NCBI GenBank assembly: GCA_900696465.1
Contig: CAADGE010000022.1
Span: 281,112 to 345,111 of the forward strand
DNA from: an uncultured Planctomycetota bacterium
GTDB lineage: Bacteria; Planctomycetota; Phycisphaerae; UBA1845; UTPLA1
DNA: 64,000 bases
Direction: 5' to 3'
The notes below the pieces were generated by a model that made no database searches, was not told the DNA's origin, and saw only the letters and a list, made by a program, of their open reading frames with translations. Both the position numbers and the translations under genes were made by a program. Of the stretch, positions 47,603 through 57,569 are shown in pieces; position 1 is the stretch's first letter; each line of letters begins with the position of its first letter.

Positions 47603-49379
47603 CGAGCGAAGTTGTACCCGCCCTGATTGCCGAGGAGGAGCGCCGCAGCGGATCAGGACGATCATCCGTCGTAACGCCGACACGATCACCGTGAGCCGCA
47701 TCCGCAGTCCGGAGCTGTGGCAGCAGACTTTCGCCATCAATCTTCGGCGGTGTCTGCAATCGGGCGGATTCTCCAAGCAGGTCCAGCACCGTCGGCATCA
47801 CATCGACCAGCCGGCCGTGTGGGATTGACGCGCCGCGCGGCAGACCCGGCCCGGCAAAGAAGATCGGTATGCGCATGTCCTCATGCAGGCAGGAGCCGTG
47901 CTCGCCCGGCTCGGCCCCGGCGAAGACCCAGCCCTCCGCGCAGAAGACGACGATATCGCCCGAAGTGATCGCGTCGAAATACTCGACGATCTGCGGGACG
48001 AAGTCCGGGTGCCGGCTCTCCGCTGTCGCGGCGAGCCACTCGCGCGATCCATGCCACCCGGCAGTGATGAATCGCGACAATTCCGGCGTTTCGGCCAGCC
48101 CCAGCGGATCTTCACCGCCTCGCTCTGACAGGATGCGGTACTCACGCGTCGAGCCGGCCCTTCGACGTTCGATGATTGCCTGACCGTCCCGTGCGAACAC
48201 CCGAACGCGATCTTCACCGGCCCGTGCGGCGACGAGTCCGACGCCGGGCTGTTCGTAGAGCGGCGCGCCACCATTGGGAATAGACTGCGCTGCCTCGGCC
48301 TGCCCGGTGATGATCTGCGTGATCCGCTCCTCGGTAGGCGACTCATCCCAGCCCTGTTTCCCGCGAACGTGCAGAAGGTATCGCCGAGCCGAACCATCAA
48401 CCAGCATGAGGTCGTAGGAATCGAGAAACGCGGCACGCTCGGGATATCCCGTTCTCGGGATGTCGCCATAGTGGAGCCGCAGGCCTCGGTGCTTTCGGAG
48501 CCAGTCAATCAGATCGAATCGTTGCAGGTTGCGCGCATCGATCTGACCGTGGTCGCTGACAAGCACGAGGTGCGAACTATCGAGGAGGCCCGCACGTTCG
48601 AGTGCATCGATGACGCGGCCGATCTGATAGTCGATGTTGAGAATGGCCGCGCGGTAGGCAGCGCTGCCCGAGCCGTTTTGATGGCCGATCTCATCGAGGC
48701 CCGGGAAGTAAAAGGTGATCACGCTGGGCCAGCGCCCGGCCCGTTCGGCCGCCGGGCCAATCTGTTCGATGCAGGACGCGACGAACTGATCCACCTCGAT
48801 GTGCCAGCCGAGAAACCATGCGATGCCGGTCTCGACCGGGTTGTCCAGGGTGTGGGTGACGCCGCGGTGCGTCGGACACTGGACGTTGACCGTGAAGTGG
48901 TCGGGTATGCGTTCGTAGAGCGTGGGGACGGCAAAGTCGTCGTTGACCTTGAGGTAGCTTTCGGCGGTGATGTAATCAACCCAGTACATGTTGCGGCGGT
49001 CGAAGAGCTGGTTGCCCATGATGCCGTGATGACCAGGGAAGACGCCGGTCATGAGCGAGACGGAGTTCGGATAAGTCAGCGCGGGGATGGAGTTGATCGC
49101 GCGCTGCACGCGTACACCGCCGCGGACGAAGTGCTTCTCGATGTTGGGCAGTTTGCCTTCGGCCAGCAAAGCGTCCATCCGCTGGACATCGAGACCATCC
49201 GGGAAGAACAGCACCACGGACGCCGGAGGTCGATGAACATCCTTCGAAACCCGCAGGTGCAGGGGCTGCCTTCCGCAACCGCTGAACAGTATAAGACTCG
49301 CTTGCAACAGCAGGATGGCACCTGCGGCAGGCAATCGGCACGGTGCCTTTCTTCGGCCGCCGTGTTGATTTTTTCGCAT
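47595..49379 (-). CDS. Lipoprotein type I phosphodiesterase/nucleotide pyrophosphatase
   Basis: A 594-residue exported member of the alkaline-phosphatase superfamily (autotaxin/NPP type). The signal ends in a lipobox (LLLQASLILFSGCGR). The catalytic core shows the metal motif VVLFFPDGLDVQRMD, the Thr nucleophile in PALTYPNSVSLMTGVFPGHH, a metal-ligand region in YFPGLDEIGHQNGSG, HLVLVSDHGQI, and GEHGSCLHEDMRIPIFFAGP, which fits the C-terminal metal site. Activity on nucleotide or lipid phosphodiesters is inferred. It lies between an ABC transporter and a phosphatase gene, suggesting export and remodelling of a lipid or glycan. Confidence 0.88.
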   Translation of the reverse strand: MRKNQHGGRRKAPCRLPAAGAILLLQASLILFSGCGRQPLHLRVSKDVHRPPASVVLFFPDGLDVQRMDALLAEGKLPNIEKHFVRGGVRVQRAINSIPALTYPNSVSLMTGVFPGHHGIMGNQLFDRRNMYWVDYITAESYLKVNDDFAVPTLYERIPDHFTVNVQCPTHRGVTHTLDNPVETGIAWFLGWHIEVDQFVASCIEQIGPAAERAGRWPSVITFYFPGLDEIGHQNGSGSAAYRAAILNIDYQIGRVIDALERAGLLDSSHLVLVSDHGQIDARNLQRFDLIDWLRKHRGLRLHYGDIPRTGYPERAAFLDSYDLMLVDGSARRYLLHVRGKQGWDESPTEERITQIITGQAEAAQSIPNGGAPLYEQPGVGLVAARAGEDRVRVFARDGQAIIERRRAGSTREYRILSERGGEDPLGLAETPELSRFITAGWHGSREWLAATAESRHPDFVPQIVEYFDAITSGDIVVFCAEGWVFAGAEPGEHGSCLHEDMRIPIFFAGPGLPRGASIPHGRLVDVMPTVLDLLGESARLQTPPKIDGESLLPQLRTADAAHGDRVGVTTDDRPDPLRRSSSAIRAGTTSLDD

Positions 49380-49416
49380 TGTGCAGGGTGGATCGTACAT
49401 CGCCGATTCTTGTTCG

Positions 49417-51975
49417 TTATTCGTATCCGATCGCCTGGATCAGGTCGATGCGTCTCATCGCTCGCATCGGCAGCAGTGCCGCACCCAACGCTATGGCCAC
49501 GGCAGCCAGGATTGAAGCTGCCATCGGGCCGTAAGGCAGGGCGAGCACCAGGTCGTAGCCGGTCGCCTTCATCGCCATCGGTGAAACCAGCAGCTTCACG
49601 GTGGACAGACCGATGGCGCAACCTGCCAGTCCGCCGAGAAGACCAAGGAGGAGTGCTTCACCGGCGAGCATGCCCTGAATCTGCCGGGTCGTCGCGCCGA
49701 TGGCACGCAGCAAACCGATCTGCCGCGTCTGCGTCAGCACGGAGACAAGCAGCGTATTGGCCACGCCGACGCCGCCGATGAAGACCGCAAGGACCAGTTG
49801 GAGATTGGCCAGTGCGAACCATTCTGTCAGATAGCGGGAGGCGTGGCCCTTCATCTGATCGATGCGGTAGACGAACAATCCGTAACGCTCGGCCCACCGG
49901 GAAGTCAGTTTTGTCCGATAGCCCTCGAGGTCCGTATTCGCGTGCGCGCGAATGTCGAGAAACGAGAGCGAGTCGTCCTCCCAGTATTTCCGATAGACGG
50001 CGAGGTCCATGAAGATACAACCCCGAAACCACGAATAGTCCCGTTGAATCGTGTCGATTTCGAATTCGTGCGGGCCGGTCGGCGTTTGCAGGGTGATGCG
50101 ATCGCCGACGGAAAGCCCTTGCAGGTGCGCCAGATTGTGCGAGATGTCGACCTTGCCGGATTGAAGCGCCTCGATGCGACGCAGGTCTTCTTTCAGGTTT
50201 CGTGATCGGCCTCGCTCAAAGCGGCCCTTCTGCATGATGTCCACTTCGTAGGCGGTGAGCATGACCTCATCGCCGCCCAGCGGAAGGCGGAGGATCCGCA
50301 CGCCGTAGGCGTCGCTGCATTCCGGATCGCGACGCACTTCATCGAGCAGGTGCGCCGGCATGACCCCCGTCGGGTACGCGCTGGTGGTCATGTCGTTGGT
50401 CTGCGCGACGAGGTCGAAGGCAAACACATCGTCGATCCAGTACTCGGTTTCGTGCTGGAGACCGCCGACCATGGACGTGACCGCGACGACGAGACTGAGC
50501 GATCCGCCGAGGGCAAAGATGGTGAGCGAGCTGCGCGAAGGAAACTTGACGATGCTGTCCACGGCCAGTTGCGCCGGGATGCTTGAGATGCGGTCGGCGA
50601 GTCGGCGCGCCGTCGGCGTCAGCCAGACCAGAATCTGCGGACCGACGAGGGCGATGCCGAACATGCCGAACAGGATACCGACCGCGGTCCAGGTCCACTC
50701 CGTTCGCGGGTGCCAGACGAGCGCGGCACAGAGACACATGAGCACCATTCCGCAGGACATCCACAATCCGGCGTGGATGGCCATCTGTTGCTCGAGCTTG
50801 CCGGGCTTCATGGCATCGATCGGCGGCATGTTGGCTGCCGTACGAGCCGACGCAATCGCGCCGAGAATTGCGGCGACCATGCCGACAATCGGTGCCAGCA
50901 GCCAGACATCCAACGGAATGACCGGTTTTGCGCTTCCCAGTTCGATCATGATGGTCATGGTCGAAGCCGCAGCGTTGAGGGCCTTGTCCGAGACGGCGAA
51001 GCCGATGATCGCCCCGACAATCGATGCGAACAGGCCGAGCAGCGCCGCCTCAAAAAGGTACACGAGCAGGATTTCACCACGGCGGGCGCCGAGGGCCCGC
51101 AGCGTCCCGATCTCCCGTGAGCGCTGGACAACGGACAGCGACATCGTGTTGTAGACGATAAAGAGGGCGATGACGCATGCCATGAGATTGACGCAGACGA
51201 GAATCGTCTGGAACTGAATGTAGATGTATTCGAAGGTGGCATCTCCGGCGAGGGTCGGTTCGAGCTGCAGCGAGGCGTCGAGGTCGGAGAGTGCCTTTCG
51301 GACGGCATCAATCCGCTCCGGCGTGCTGAGGGCCATCTCGATGCGATCGAAGGCCCCGTCCCGCGCCAGCAACCGGGCCGCCGCGCCCACTTCCATAAAA
51401 ACAATGTTCCCGTCCAGTGCCGCCGCCGCGCCCTCGGTCTTGAGCAGTCCGGCCAGGGTCAGCTCAGTGCGGCCGGAAGGCCCGGTGACAGGGATCCGCT
51501 CGCCGATGCGCCAACCGTGTCGCCGGGCCAGTCGCTCAGGAACTACGGCGGCATTGGGCCGAAGCAGCAGGGTAGGCAGATCGACCTCGATCTGATCGGT
51601 GAGGCGGTGACGTCGCAGGCGACTTTCCCGGACAGCGTCGATACCCAGCAGCATGACGGTCTGCCGTTGATGAGCCAGCACGATCGCATCCTGAACGACG
51701 GGTGCTGCGAGTACGCCATCGACGCGCTCCACGGCAGATAGTACGTCAGATCGGATCGGCGCGGCCGAGGTGACGCGATGGTCAGCACTGCCGGCGAGCG
51801 CGTCGAGATTGTCGCGGAATGCGTGGATGATGCTGGACTGGGTGATGCGCATGGAGACGAACAGGGCCACGGCAACGGCGATGGACAGGATCGACAGCGC
51901 GTATCGAAGCGGGTGGCGGCGGATGTGCGCCGGCGTGGTACATCGCATCTGCTGGAGAACGGCAAGCAGCGTCAC
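49417..51975 (-). CDS. ABC transporter permease, double FtsX domain
   Basis: An 852-residue membrane protein of the MacB/LolC-like FtsX type with two copies of the FtsX core. The first copy ends in ACVIALFIVYNTMSLSVVQR and SREIGTLRALGARRGEILLV; the second has GGVGVANTLLVSVLTQTRQI and GLLRAIGATTRQIQGMLAGE. A large periplasmic domain follows the first helix (SMRITQSSIIHAFRDNLDAL). Length and duplication match lipoprotein/lipid exporters more than MacB alone. It overlaps its ATPase gene by four bases (ATGA) and leads into the phosphodiesterase gene after 37 bases. Confidence 0.92.
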   Translation of the reverse strand: MTLLAVLQQMRCTTPAHIRRHPLRYALSILSIAVAVALFVSMRITQSSIIHAFRDNLDALAGSADHRVTSAAPIRSDVLSAVERVDGVLAAPVVQDAIVLAHQRQTVMLLGIDAVRESRLRRHRLTDQIEVDLPTLLLRPNAAVVPERLARRHGWRIGERIPVTGPSGRTELTLAGLLKTEGAAAALDGNIVFMEVGAAARLLARDGAFDRIEMALSTPERIDAVRKALSDLDASLQLEPTLAGDATFEYIYIQFQTILVCVNLMACVIALFIVYNTMSLSVVQRSREIGTLRALGARRGEILLVYLFEAALLGLFASIVGAIIGFAVSDKALNAAASTMTIMIELGSAKPVIPLDVWLLAPIVGMVAAILGAIASARTAANMPPIDAMKPGKLEQQMAIHAGLWMSCGMVLMCLCAALVWHPRTEWTWTAVGILFGMFGIALVGPQILVWLTPTARRLADRISSIPAQLAVDSIVKFPSRSSLTIFALGGSLSLVVAVTSMVGGLQHETEYWIDDVFAFDLVAQTNDMTTSAYPTGVMPAHLLDEVRRDPECSDAYGVRILRLPLGGDEVMLTAYEVDIMQKGRFERGRSRNLKEDLRRIEALQSGKVDISHNLAHLQGLSVGDRITLQTPTGPHEFEIDTIQRDYSWFRGCIFMDLAVYRKYWEDDSLSFLDIRAHANTDLEGYRTKLTSRWAERYGLFVYRIDQMKGHASRYLTEWFALANLQLVLAVFIGGVGVANTLLVSVLTQTRQIGLLRAIGATTRQIQGMLAGEALLLGLLGGLAGCAIGLSTVKLLVSPMAMKATGYDLVLALPYGPMAASILAAVAIALGAALLPMRAMRRIDLIQAIGYE

Positions 51976-52739
51976 GATGCCCCTGCCTCCGCGCGTGCCG
52001 CTTCCTTGATGTTGCGGCTCTGTGGGTCGACGGTCGTCGCTTTCGATTCACTCGCGGGACCGTTCGGCGGTGTGTCCGACACGGCACGACCGTCGCGGAT
52101 GTGAATGACCCGGTCGGCCGTTGCGGCGATCTGCGGGTCGTGCGTTACCAGCAGCGTGGTGCGGCCGCTCTCGTGCGCAGTCTCACGAATGAGTGCCATT
52201 ATGTCGGCACTCGTCGCCGAATCCAGATTGCCCGTAGGTTCATCGGCCAGCAGAAGGGCCGGCTCGGTCACCAGGGCACGGGCGATGGCGACGCGCTGCA
52301 TCTGACCGCCCGAGAGTTCATCGGGATACGACCGGGCCCGATCGGAAAGACCGATCCGATCGAGCAGGGCGGCCGTTTTCGCGGCCGCCTGCGAGCTTCG
52401 CCGACCGTCGAGCAGAAGCGGCATGGAGATGTTACGTTCGATGGTGAGCGTCGGGAGCAGGTTGAAGAACTGAAAAACGAGCCCGATCCGTCGGCGTCGC
52501 AGGTTGGTCCGTTCGAGTTCACTGATGGCCGAGGTATCCAGCCCGTCGATGAGAACCCGCCCGCTGGTCGGCAGGTCCAGCGCCGCGGACAGGTGGAGCA
52601 GGGTGCTCTTGCCGGAGCCGCTGGGACCGACAATGGCGACAAATGCCCCGCGCTCTACGTGCAGCGACAGGCCGTCGAGTGCACGCGTGGCGATACCGCG
52701 TCGGTCGTAAAGTCGGGTTACTTCGTCGAAACGCAGCAT
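51972..52739 (-). CDS. ABC transporter ATP-binding protein, LolD/MacB-like
   Basis: A 255-residue ATPase. Walker A is [15 protein letters not shown], the signature [20 protein letters not shown], Walker [15 protein letters not shown] and the switch His in LVTHDPQI. It is slightly longer than usual because of a C-terminal tail ([20 protein letters not shown]). It drives the FtsX-type permease directly downstream, whose start it overlaps. The four genes ATPase, permease, phosphodiesterase and phosphatase form one transcription unit by spacing. Confidence 0.95.
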   Translation of the reverse strand: MLRFDEVTRLYDRRGIATRALDGLSLHVERGAFVAIVGPSGSGKSTLLHLSAALDLPTSGRVLIDGLDTSAISELERTNLRRRRIGLVFQFFNLLPTLTIERNISMPLLLDGRRSSQAAAKTAALLDRIGLSDRARSYPDELSGGQMQRVAIARALVTEPALLLADEPTGNLDSATSADIMALIRETAHESGRTTLLVTHDPQIAATADRVIHIRDGRAVSDTPPNGPASESKATTVDPQSRNIKEAARAEAGAS

Positions 52740-52996
52740 GGCAGGTGTCCATCAAGCGGTCTATCGCCGCCGGACGGGGGCGAGCGGCTGCCATGTTAAG
52801 GGCGACCATGAGCAGTCCGCAACGAGCGGCCGAGGAGTCGGCGACGTGAAGGACCATTGTTTAACCGAATGAGCGGCCGGCAACAGGCATCTATAAAGTA
52901 GGTAGCCGATTTGCTTGTTTTCAGACCTGCCAGGGCGTTAAGATGCGTCTGGCGAGAAGTAAGGATTCGGAGCATTTCGGATTGGGGATTCCCACC

Positions 52997-54589
52997 ATGA
53001 CACGGCAGGCCGCGCGGTACAAAGGCACACCGCGGACGCACTCGCTGCGCGCCGCAATGATCTCGCAGATTATTGTTTGGAGTTTCCTCGCGATGGCGCG
53101 GCCCCTCCACGCCGGAGGCACACCGCTCACAACGGAGCGCATCGCCTTCGGCCTGTCACAGCCGCTCTATCTGACATATGTGCCGGGCGATTACGATCGT
53201 CTGTTTGTCGTGGAGAAGGCCGGGCGCATCAAGATCATCGAGAACGGGGTCGTGCTGCCCACGCCGTTTTTGAACATCAGCTCGATCGTCAATTCATCGA
53301 CCCTGGAGTTCGGCCTGCTCGGCCTGGCCTTTCACCCTCAGTATGCCCAGAACGGCTACTTTTTCGTCAACTACATCGCGCTCAATGGTGACTCGGTCAT
53401 CGCGCGATTCCGTGTGTCGTCGAATCCCAACATCGCCGACGCCGCCAGCCGCGAGACGGTCCTCTACCTGGCTCAGCCCAATTCCAACCACCGCGGCGGC
53501 TGGCTGGATTTTGGTTTTGATGGCTACATGTACTGCACCTTCGGCGACGGAGGCGGACAGAATGATCCGAGCAATCGCGCGCAGAATATCAACCTCCTGC
53601 AAGGCAAACTGCTTCGGCTGGATGTCGACGGCCCGGACAACATTATGGGCAACGCGGACGACGACGCTTTCCCCGCCGATTCGAACAAGCTCTACGCGAT
53701 ACCACCGAATAATCCCTTTGTGGGAATCGCCGGTGAGGATGAAATCTTTGCATACGGTCTGCGGAATCCCTGGCGGGCATCTTTCGACCGACAGACCGGA
53801 CATCTCTACATTGCCGACGTGGGTCAGAACGCGTGGGAGGAAATCGATTTCATCCCTTCCGGCAGCCCGGGCGGCCAGAACTTCGGCTGGCGCTGCATGG
53901 AGGGCAACCACTGTACGGGAATGACCGGTTGCACCTGTTCGATGAATTGTCCATCGGGTTCGGGGCTGACCTGTCCGATCTACGAATACGGTCATGCCCT
54001 GGGCGTCTCGATCACCGGCGGCTACGTTTATCGCGGCTGTGCCATTCCCGATCTGAAGGGGTATTATTTCTTTGCCGATTATCAAAGCAGTCGCATCTGG
54101 TCGTTCCGCTACAACGGTGTGAGCGTGTCGGCGTTCGAGGAACGCACGGCCGAACTGGACCCTCCCGGCGCGCTACAGATCAACACCATTGCCTCTTTCG
54201 GTGAGGATGCATACGGCGAGCTTTATCTCGTCGATCTGGGTGGCGAGATCTTCAAGATCATTCCTGCCACGTTCGTCGGTCCGGACTGCAACGCCAACGC
54301 GCGGCGAGATGCCTGCGACCTGCTTTCGGGCATCAGCGCAGACGTGAACGGAGATGAAGTCCCCGATGAGTGTCAATGTCCGTGGTGTCGTGGTGATATG
54401 AACCATGACAACCGGACGGACAGCCGGGACGTGGCCCGGTTCGTGACCTGCTATCTTGGCGGCAGTGCGACGGCAAACGGATGCCACTGCTGCGACATGA
54501 ACCTCGACGCGGCCCTGACCGATGCCGATGTGCTGGCCTTCGTTGACAAGCTGCTCGGTATCGGCGACCCGAATCCGTTGTGCCCGTAG
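52997..54589 (+). CDS. Second secreted PQQ-type sugar dehydrogenase with dockerin-like tail
   Basis: A 530-residue paralogue of the protein at 824-2593. ATG 52997 starts an exported N-terminus (SLRAAMISQIIVWSFLAMAR, PLHA). The GSDH propeller shows EFGLLGLAFHPQYAQNGYFF, NHRGGWLDFGFDGYMYCTFG, DGGGQNDPSNRAQNINLLQG and GLRNPWRASFDRQTGHLYIA. No Ig domain is present; the tail has DCNANARRDACDLLSG-ISADVNGDEVPDEC, a motif common in Phycisphaerae exported proteins, and then GDMNHDNRTDSRD and DMNLDAALTDAD, dockerin-like. Substrate unknown. Confidence 0.85.
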   Translation: MTRQAARYKGTPRTHSLRAAMISQIIVWSFLAMARPLHAGGTPLTTERIAFGLSQPLYLTYVPGDYDRLFVVEKAGRIKIIENGVVLPTPFLNISSIVNSSTLEFGLLGLAFHPQYAQNGYFFVNYIALNGDSVIARFRVSSNPNIADAASRETVLYLAQPNSNHRGGWLDFGFDGYMYCTFGDGGGQNDPSNRAQNINLLQGKLLRLDVDGPDNIMGNADDDAFPADSNKLYAIPPNNPFVGIAGEDEIFAYGLRNPWRASFDRQTGHLYIADVGQNAWEEIDFIPSGSPGGQNFGWRCMEGNHCTGMTGCTCSMNCPSGSGLTCPIYEYGHALGVSITGGYVYRGCAIPDLKGYYFFADYQSSRIWSFRYNGVSVSAFEERTAELDPPGALQINTIASFGEDAYGELYLVDLGGEIFKIIPATFVGPDCNANARRDACDLLSGISADVNGDEVPDECQCPWCRGDMNHDNRTDSRDVARFVTCYLGGSATANGCHCCDMNLDAALTDADVLAFVDKLLGIGDPNPLCP

Positions 54590-54690
54590 TGAGGTCGTTG
54601 CGTTCCGCCCCGCTGCTTCTTACAGCGATTGCGGCATGTGTGCCCTGCGCGTCCGCTGCATCAATCACTCCGACGCGATAGAATCCAGTC

Positions 54691-55743
54691 ATGGATCCCG
54701 CCGCACTGCGGATACTGGATGCCAACTTCAATCGTGCCCGTGAAGGCGTGCGCGTGCTTGAAGAACACGCTCGATTTGCCCTGGAAGATTCCGAACTGAC
54801 AGAACGGCTCAAGGAGCTGCGTCACGATCTTGCAGAACTCGCGGGCGTTCTTGCCGGGCCGCGCGCCTTGGAATGCCGCGATACGCCGGGCGATGTCGGC
54901 ACCACGATATCGACGCCGTCGGAGATGCACCGCGGCAGTGTCGCGGAAGTCGCCGCCGCAGCGGCCGGCCGGCTTTCGGAATCGCTCCGTTGCATCGAAG
55001 AGTACGGCAAGCTTGTCGATGCATCGGCCGCGGTTCGTGTGGAATCGCTTCGCTACCGGCTGTATGCGATCGAGCAGGAGATGTTCGTCACGTCGCCGCG
55101 CCGCCGTCGGCTCCGCGAAGCGCTCCTGCATGTGCTGATCACCGAATCGCTGACGCGCGGTGACTGGTTGACGGTTTGCAGGAAGGTGCTGGCCGCAGGA
55201 GCGGACGTCATCCAACTGCGGGAGAAGCAGCTTGCCGATCGGGAATTGCTTGATCGTGCGCTCCAACTGCGCGAGTTGACTCGCGCGCATGACGCGCTGC
55301 TCTTTATCAACGATCGCCCGGATATCGCGCGACTCGCCGGAGCCGACGGCGTGCATGTGGGCCAGACGGATCTGCCGGTCAGCGAAGTGCGTCGTATTGC
55401 CGGACCGACCATGCTGGTCGGCAAGAGCACGCACAGCGCCGAGGAGATCGCCGCGGCACTGGAGGAGAAGCCGGACTACCTCGCAGTCGGGCCGATGTTC
55501 GCTTCACCGACCAAGCCCGAAGTCAGCGTGCAGGGGCTGGCGCTTCTGGCGCAGGCGGCCCGCGTGACTGATCTGCCGATCGTGGCCATCGGTGGCATCA
55601 CCGCGACCAACGCCGAGCAGCTTCGCGCGCGGCCTCCCTTCGCGCTGGCCGTATGCCAGGCCGTGGTCGCGGCGACGGATCCCGCCGCCGTGGTCCTGCT
55701 TCTTCGAGCCGGCATGAAGAAGCATGGCGGCTCCGCGGCTTGA
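54691..55743 (+). CDS. thiE: Thiamine-phosphate synthase with N-terminal extension
   Basis: A 350-residue protein. The C-terminal two-thirds is a complete TMP synthase TIM barrel that joins the pyrimidine and thiazole halves of thiamine: VIQLREKQLADRELLDRALQ, LFINDRPDIARLAGADGVHV, GQTDLPVSEVRRIAGPTMLV, GKSTHSAEEIAAALEEKPDY, LAVGPMFASPTKP and VVAIGGITATNAEQL. The first 130 residues form a helical domain (ILDANFNRAREGVRVLEEHA, SESLRCIEEYGKLVDASAA) known from longer ThiE proteins in cyanobacteria and planctomycetes. Its role is not established. It is the last chromosomal gene before the tRNA. Confidence 0.92.
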   Translation: MDPAALRILDANFNRAREGVRVLEEHARFALEDSELTERLKELRHDLAELAGVLAGPRALECRDTPGDVGTTISTPSEMHRGSVAEVAAAAAGRLSESLRCIEEYGKLVDASAAVRVESLRYRLYAIEQEMFVTSPRRRRLREALLHVLITESLTRGDWLTVCRKVLAAGADVIQLREKQLADRELLDRALQLRELTRAHDALLFINDRPDIARLAGADGVHVGQTDLPVSEVRRIAGPTMLVGKSTHSAEEIAAALEEKPDYLAVGPMFASPTKPEVSVQGLALLAQAARVTDLPIVAIGGITATNAEQLRARPPFALAVCQAVVAATDPAAVVLLLRAGMKKHGGSAA

Positions 55744-55794
55744 CATGCTTCGGACCGTCGTCTCTAATGCCTGGCTCAGAAATCAAGGAATCCC

Positions 55795-55867
<73 letters not shown>

Positions 55868-55944
55868 TTTACCCTAAGGCTTGCCGTTATCAAAGGTTGG
55901 TACGACCTGCCGTCGGTCGGCAGCGCCGCCTGAAACGTAAAACC

Positions 55945-55964
55945 GCGCGGTCACTTGACCGCGC
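55945..55964 (+). promoter_or_regulatory. Hairpin in the integrase leader
   Basis: GCGCGGTCA (55945-55953) is the exact reverse complement of TGACCGCGC (55956-55964). It stands 11 bases before the GGAGG ribosome-binding site of the integrase and could shield it or block readthrough from the tRNA. Confidence 0.4.
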
Positions 55965-55985
55965 GCGCCGTTTCGGAGGTCGCCG

Positions 55986-57341
55986 ATGGCCCCGCAAGTT
56001 CGTTTCCGCACCCGTATTCCCGCCTATCGACATCGTCCCGGCCGCTCGCAGGCCCTGGTCACCTTGACCGACTCCGCCACGCGGCAGCGCCGCGACTACT
56101 GGCTGGGCGAATACGACTCACCGCAAAGCCGCGAACTGTATCACCGCATCATCGCGGAATGGGAGGCCAATGGCCGGCGCTTCCCGACGATCAGCGCCAC
56201 CCTCCCCGGCCCGCTCGAGCCTGACGTGATCACCGTCAATGAGGTGGTGCACGAGTACTGGCAGTGGGCCCAGGGCTACTACAGCCCCAGCCACCTGGGC
56301 ATCGTCAAGACCATTCTGTGCCTGCTGCGCCGCTACAACGGCAGCACGCCGGCGGCGCAGTTTGGCCCCCGGTACCTGCGCCTGCTCCGCGACGAGATGA
56401 TCCGCGGCGACCCCAAGGCAACGCCGCCACGCAAACCCTGGGCCCGGTCGTGCATCAATCTGCAGATGCAGCGCACCCGCCACATCTTCAAATGGGCCGC
56501 TGCCCGGGAGCTGGTTCCAGTCTCGGTCTATCAATCGCTCTGCACGCTCGAGCCGCTGCGCCGCGGACGCTCGTTGGCCCACGAGACGAAGAAGGTCGGC
56601 CCTGTCCCCCAGCACCTGCTGGATGCCACGCTGCCGCTGCTCAATCGGCCGGTTCGGGCCGTGGCCGAGTTGCAGCTCCTCACCGGCGCCCGGGCCGGCG
56701 AACTCCTCCGGCTGCGGGCCATCGACCTGCAGCGCGATGAGCCCTCCGGCGTCTGGACCTTCCGACCTGTCGAACACAAGACCGCCCACCACGGCAAGGA
56801 GCGAATCATCTACTTCGGTCCCCGCGCCCAGGAAATCCTGCGGCCCTTCTTCGTCGGCCGGTCCGTCTCGGCGTTCCTGTTCAGTCCGGCCGACGCCGAG
56901 GCCGATCGCCGGGCCAAGCTCCACGCCGCGCGCACGACGCCACTGTCGTACGGCAACAGCCCCGGCACCCATCGCCGCGAAACCCCGATGCGAAAGCCGC
57001 ATGACTGCTACAACGTCAAGTCCTACGGCCGATCCATCGACTACGCCTGCGACAAGGCCTTCCCGCCGCCCGAGCACCTGCGAGCGCTTCCTGGTGAGAC
57101 CTTCGACCAATGGCGGGCCCGGCTCTCGCGAAAAGAAAAGGCCGAACTGACCGTCTGGCGCAAGGAGCACCGCTGGCATCCCCACCAGCTTCGCCACAAC
57201 GCGGCCACGAACCTGCGCCGCGAGTTCGGCCTGGAGGCGGCCCAGATCGCCCTGGGCCACGCCAGCGCCCAGATCACTGACGCGGTGTACGCCGAACGCG
57301 ACTGCGCCAAGGTGATCGAAATCATGAGGAAGATCGGTTGA
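55986..57341 (+). CDS. Tyrosine-type integrase
   Basis: A 451-residue site-specific recombinase that should integrate the element at the tRNA-Ala gene. GGAGG lies six bases before ATG 55986. The N-terminal half is a SAM-like core-binding domain (VVHEYWQWAQGYYSPSHLGI; QRTRHIFKWAAARELVPVSV). The catalytic domain holds the first Arg in LLTGARAGELLRLRAIDL, the Lys-region VEHKTAHHGKERIIY, HPHQLRHNAATNLR with the second Arg, and the Tyr in LGHASAQITDAVYAERD. A long insertion with Asp/Lys segments lies between the two catalytic blocks. A strong terminator follows, so it is its own transcript. Confidence 0.93.
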   Translation: MAPQVRFRTRIPAYRHRPGRSQALVTLTDSATRQRRDYWLGEYDSPQSRELYHRIIAEWEANGRRFPTISATLPGPLEPDVITVNEVVHEYWQWAQGYYSPSHLGIVKTILCLLRRYNGSTPAAQFGPRYLRLLRDEMIRGDPKATPPRKPWARSCINLQMQRTRHIFKWAAARELVPVSVYQSLCTLEPLRRGRSLAHETKKVGPVPQHLLDATLPLLNRPVRAVAELQLLTGARAGELLRLRAIDLQRDEPSGVWTFRPVEHKTAHHGKERIIYFGPRAQEILRPFFVGRSVSAFLFSPADAEADRRAKLHAARTTPLSYGNSPGTHRRETPMRKPHDCYNVKSYGRSIDYACDKAFPPPEHLRALPGETFDQWRARLSRKEKAELTVWRKEHRWHPHQLRHNAATNLRREFGLEAAQIALGHASAQITDAVYAERDCAKVIEIMRKIG

Positions 57342-57364
57342 CGCCGGGTCCGACGCAGCGATGC

Positions 57365-57405
57365 ACTGGATGGCCGAGTTACCCATTCCAGCCATCCAGT
57401 TTTTT
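57365..57405 (+). terminator. Rho-independent terminator of the integrase
   Basis: ACTGGATGGC (57365-57374) and GCCATCCAGT (57391-57400) form a perfect 10-bp stem with a 16-base loop, followed by six T (57400-57405). Confidence 0.9.
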
Positions 57406-57480
57406 CTGGCAAGTATTTTTCATGTCGCAACCAAGCGGCCGGACGGCGGTTGCGCCAATTCGTCGCCTTCGGCGGGCGTG

Positions 57481-57502
57481 GTAACTGGAGTTACCGAGTT
57501 AC
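57481..57502 (+). promoter_or_regulatory. Operator-like inverted and direct repeat
   Basis: GTAACT-GG-AGTTAC (57481-57494) is a perfect inverted repeat, followed after CG by another AGTTAC (57497-57502). A further GAGTTACC lies in the integrase terminator loop. It stands about 70 bases before the first gene of the element's operon and is a reasonable repressor or excisionase site. Confidence 0.45.
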
Positions 57503-57569
57503 CGCCTCAGATCGTGTTGTAAATCACTTGCATGACCAACCCAGGCGGCCAGAGCCGCGGGAGGATTGC

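Noticed and set aside
56118..57395. 425-codon minus-strand frame opposite the integrase
   Set aside because: Antisense shadow; no family signal and no ribosome-binding site.
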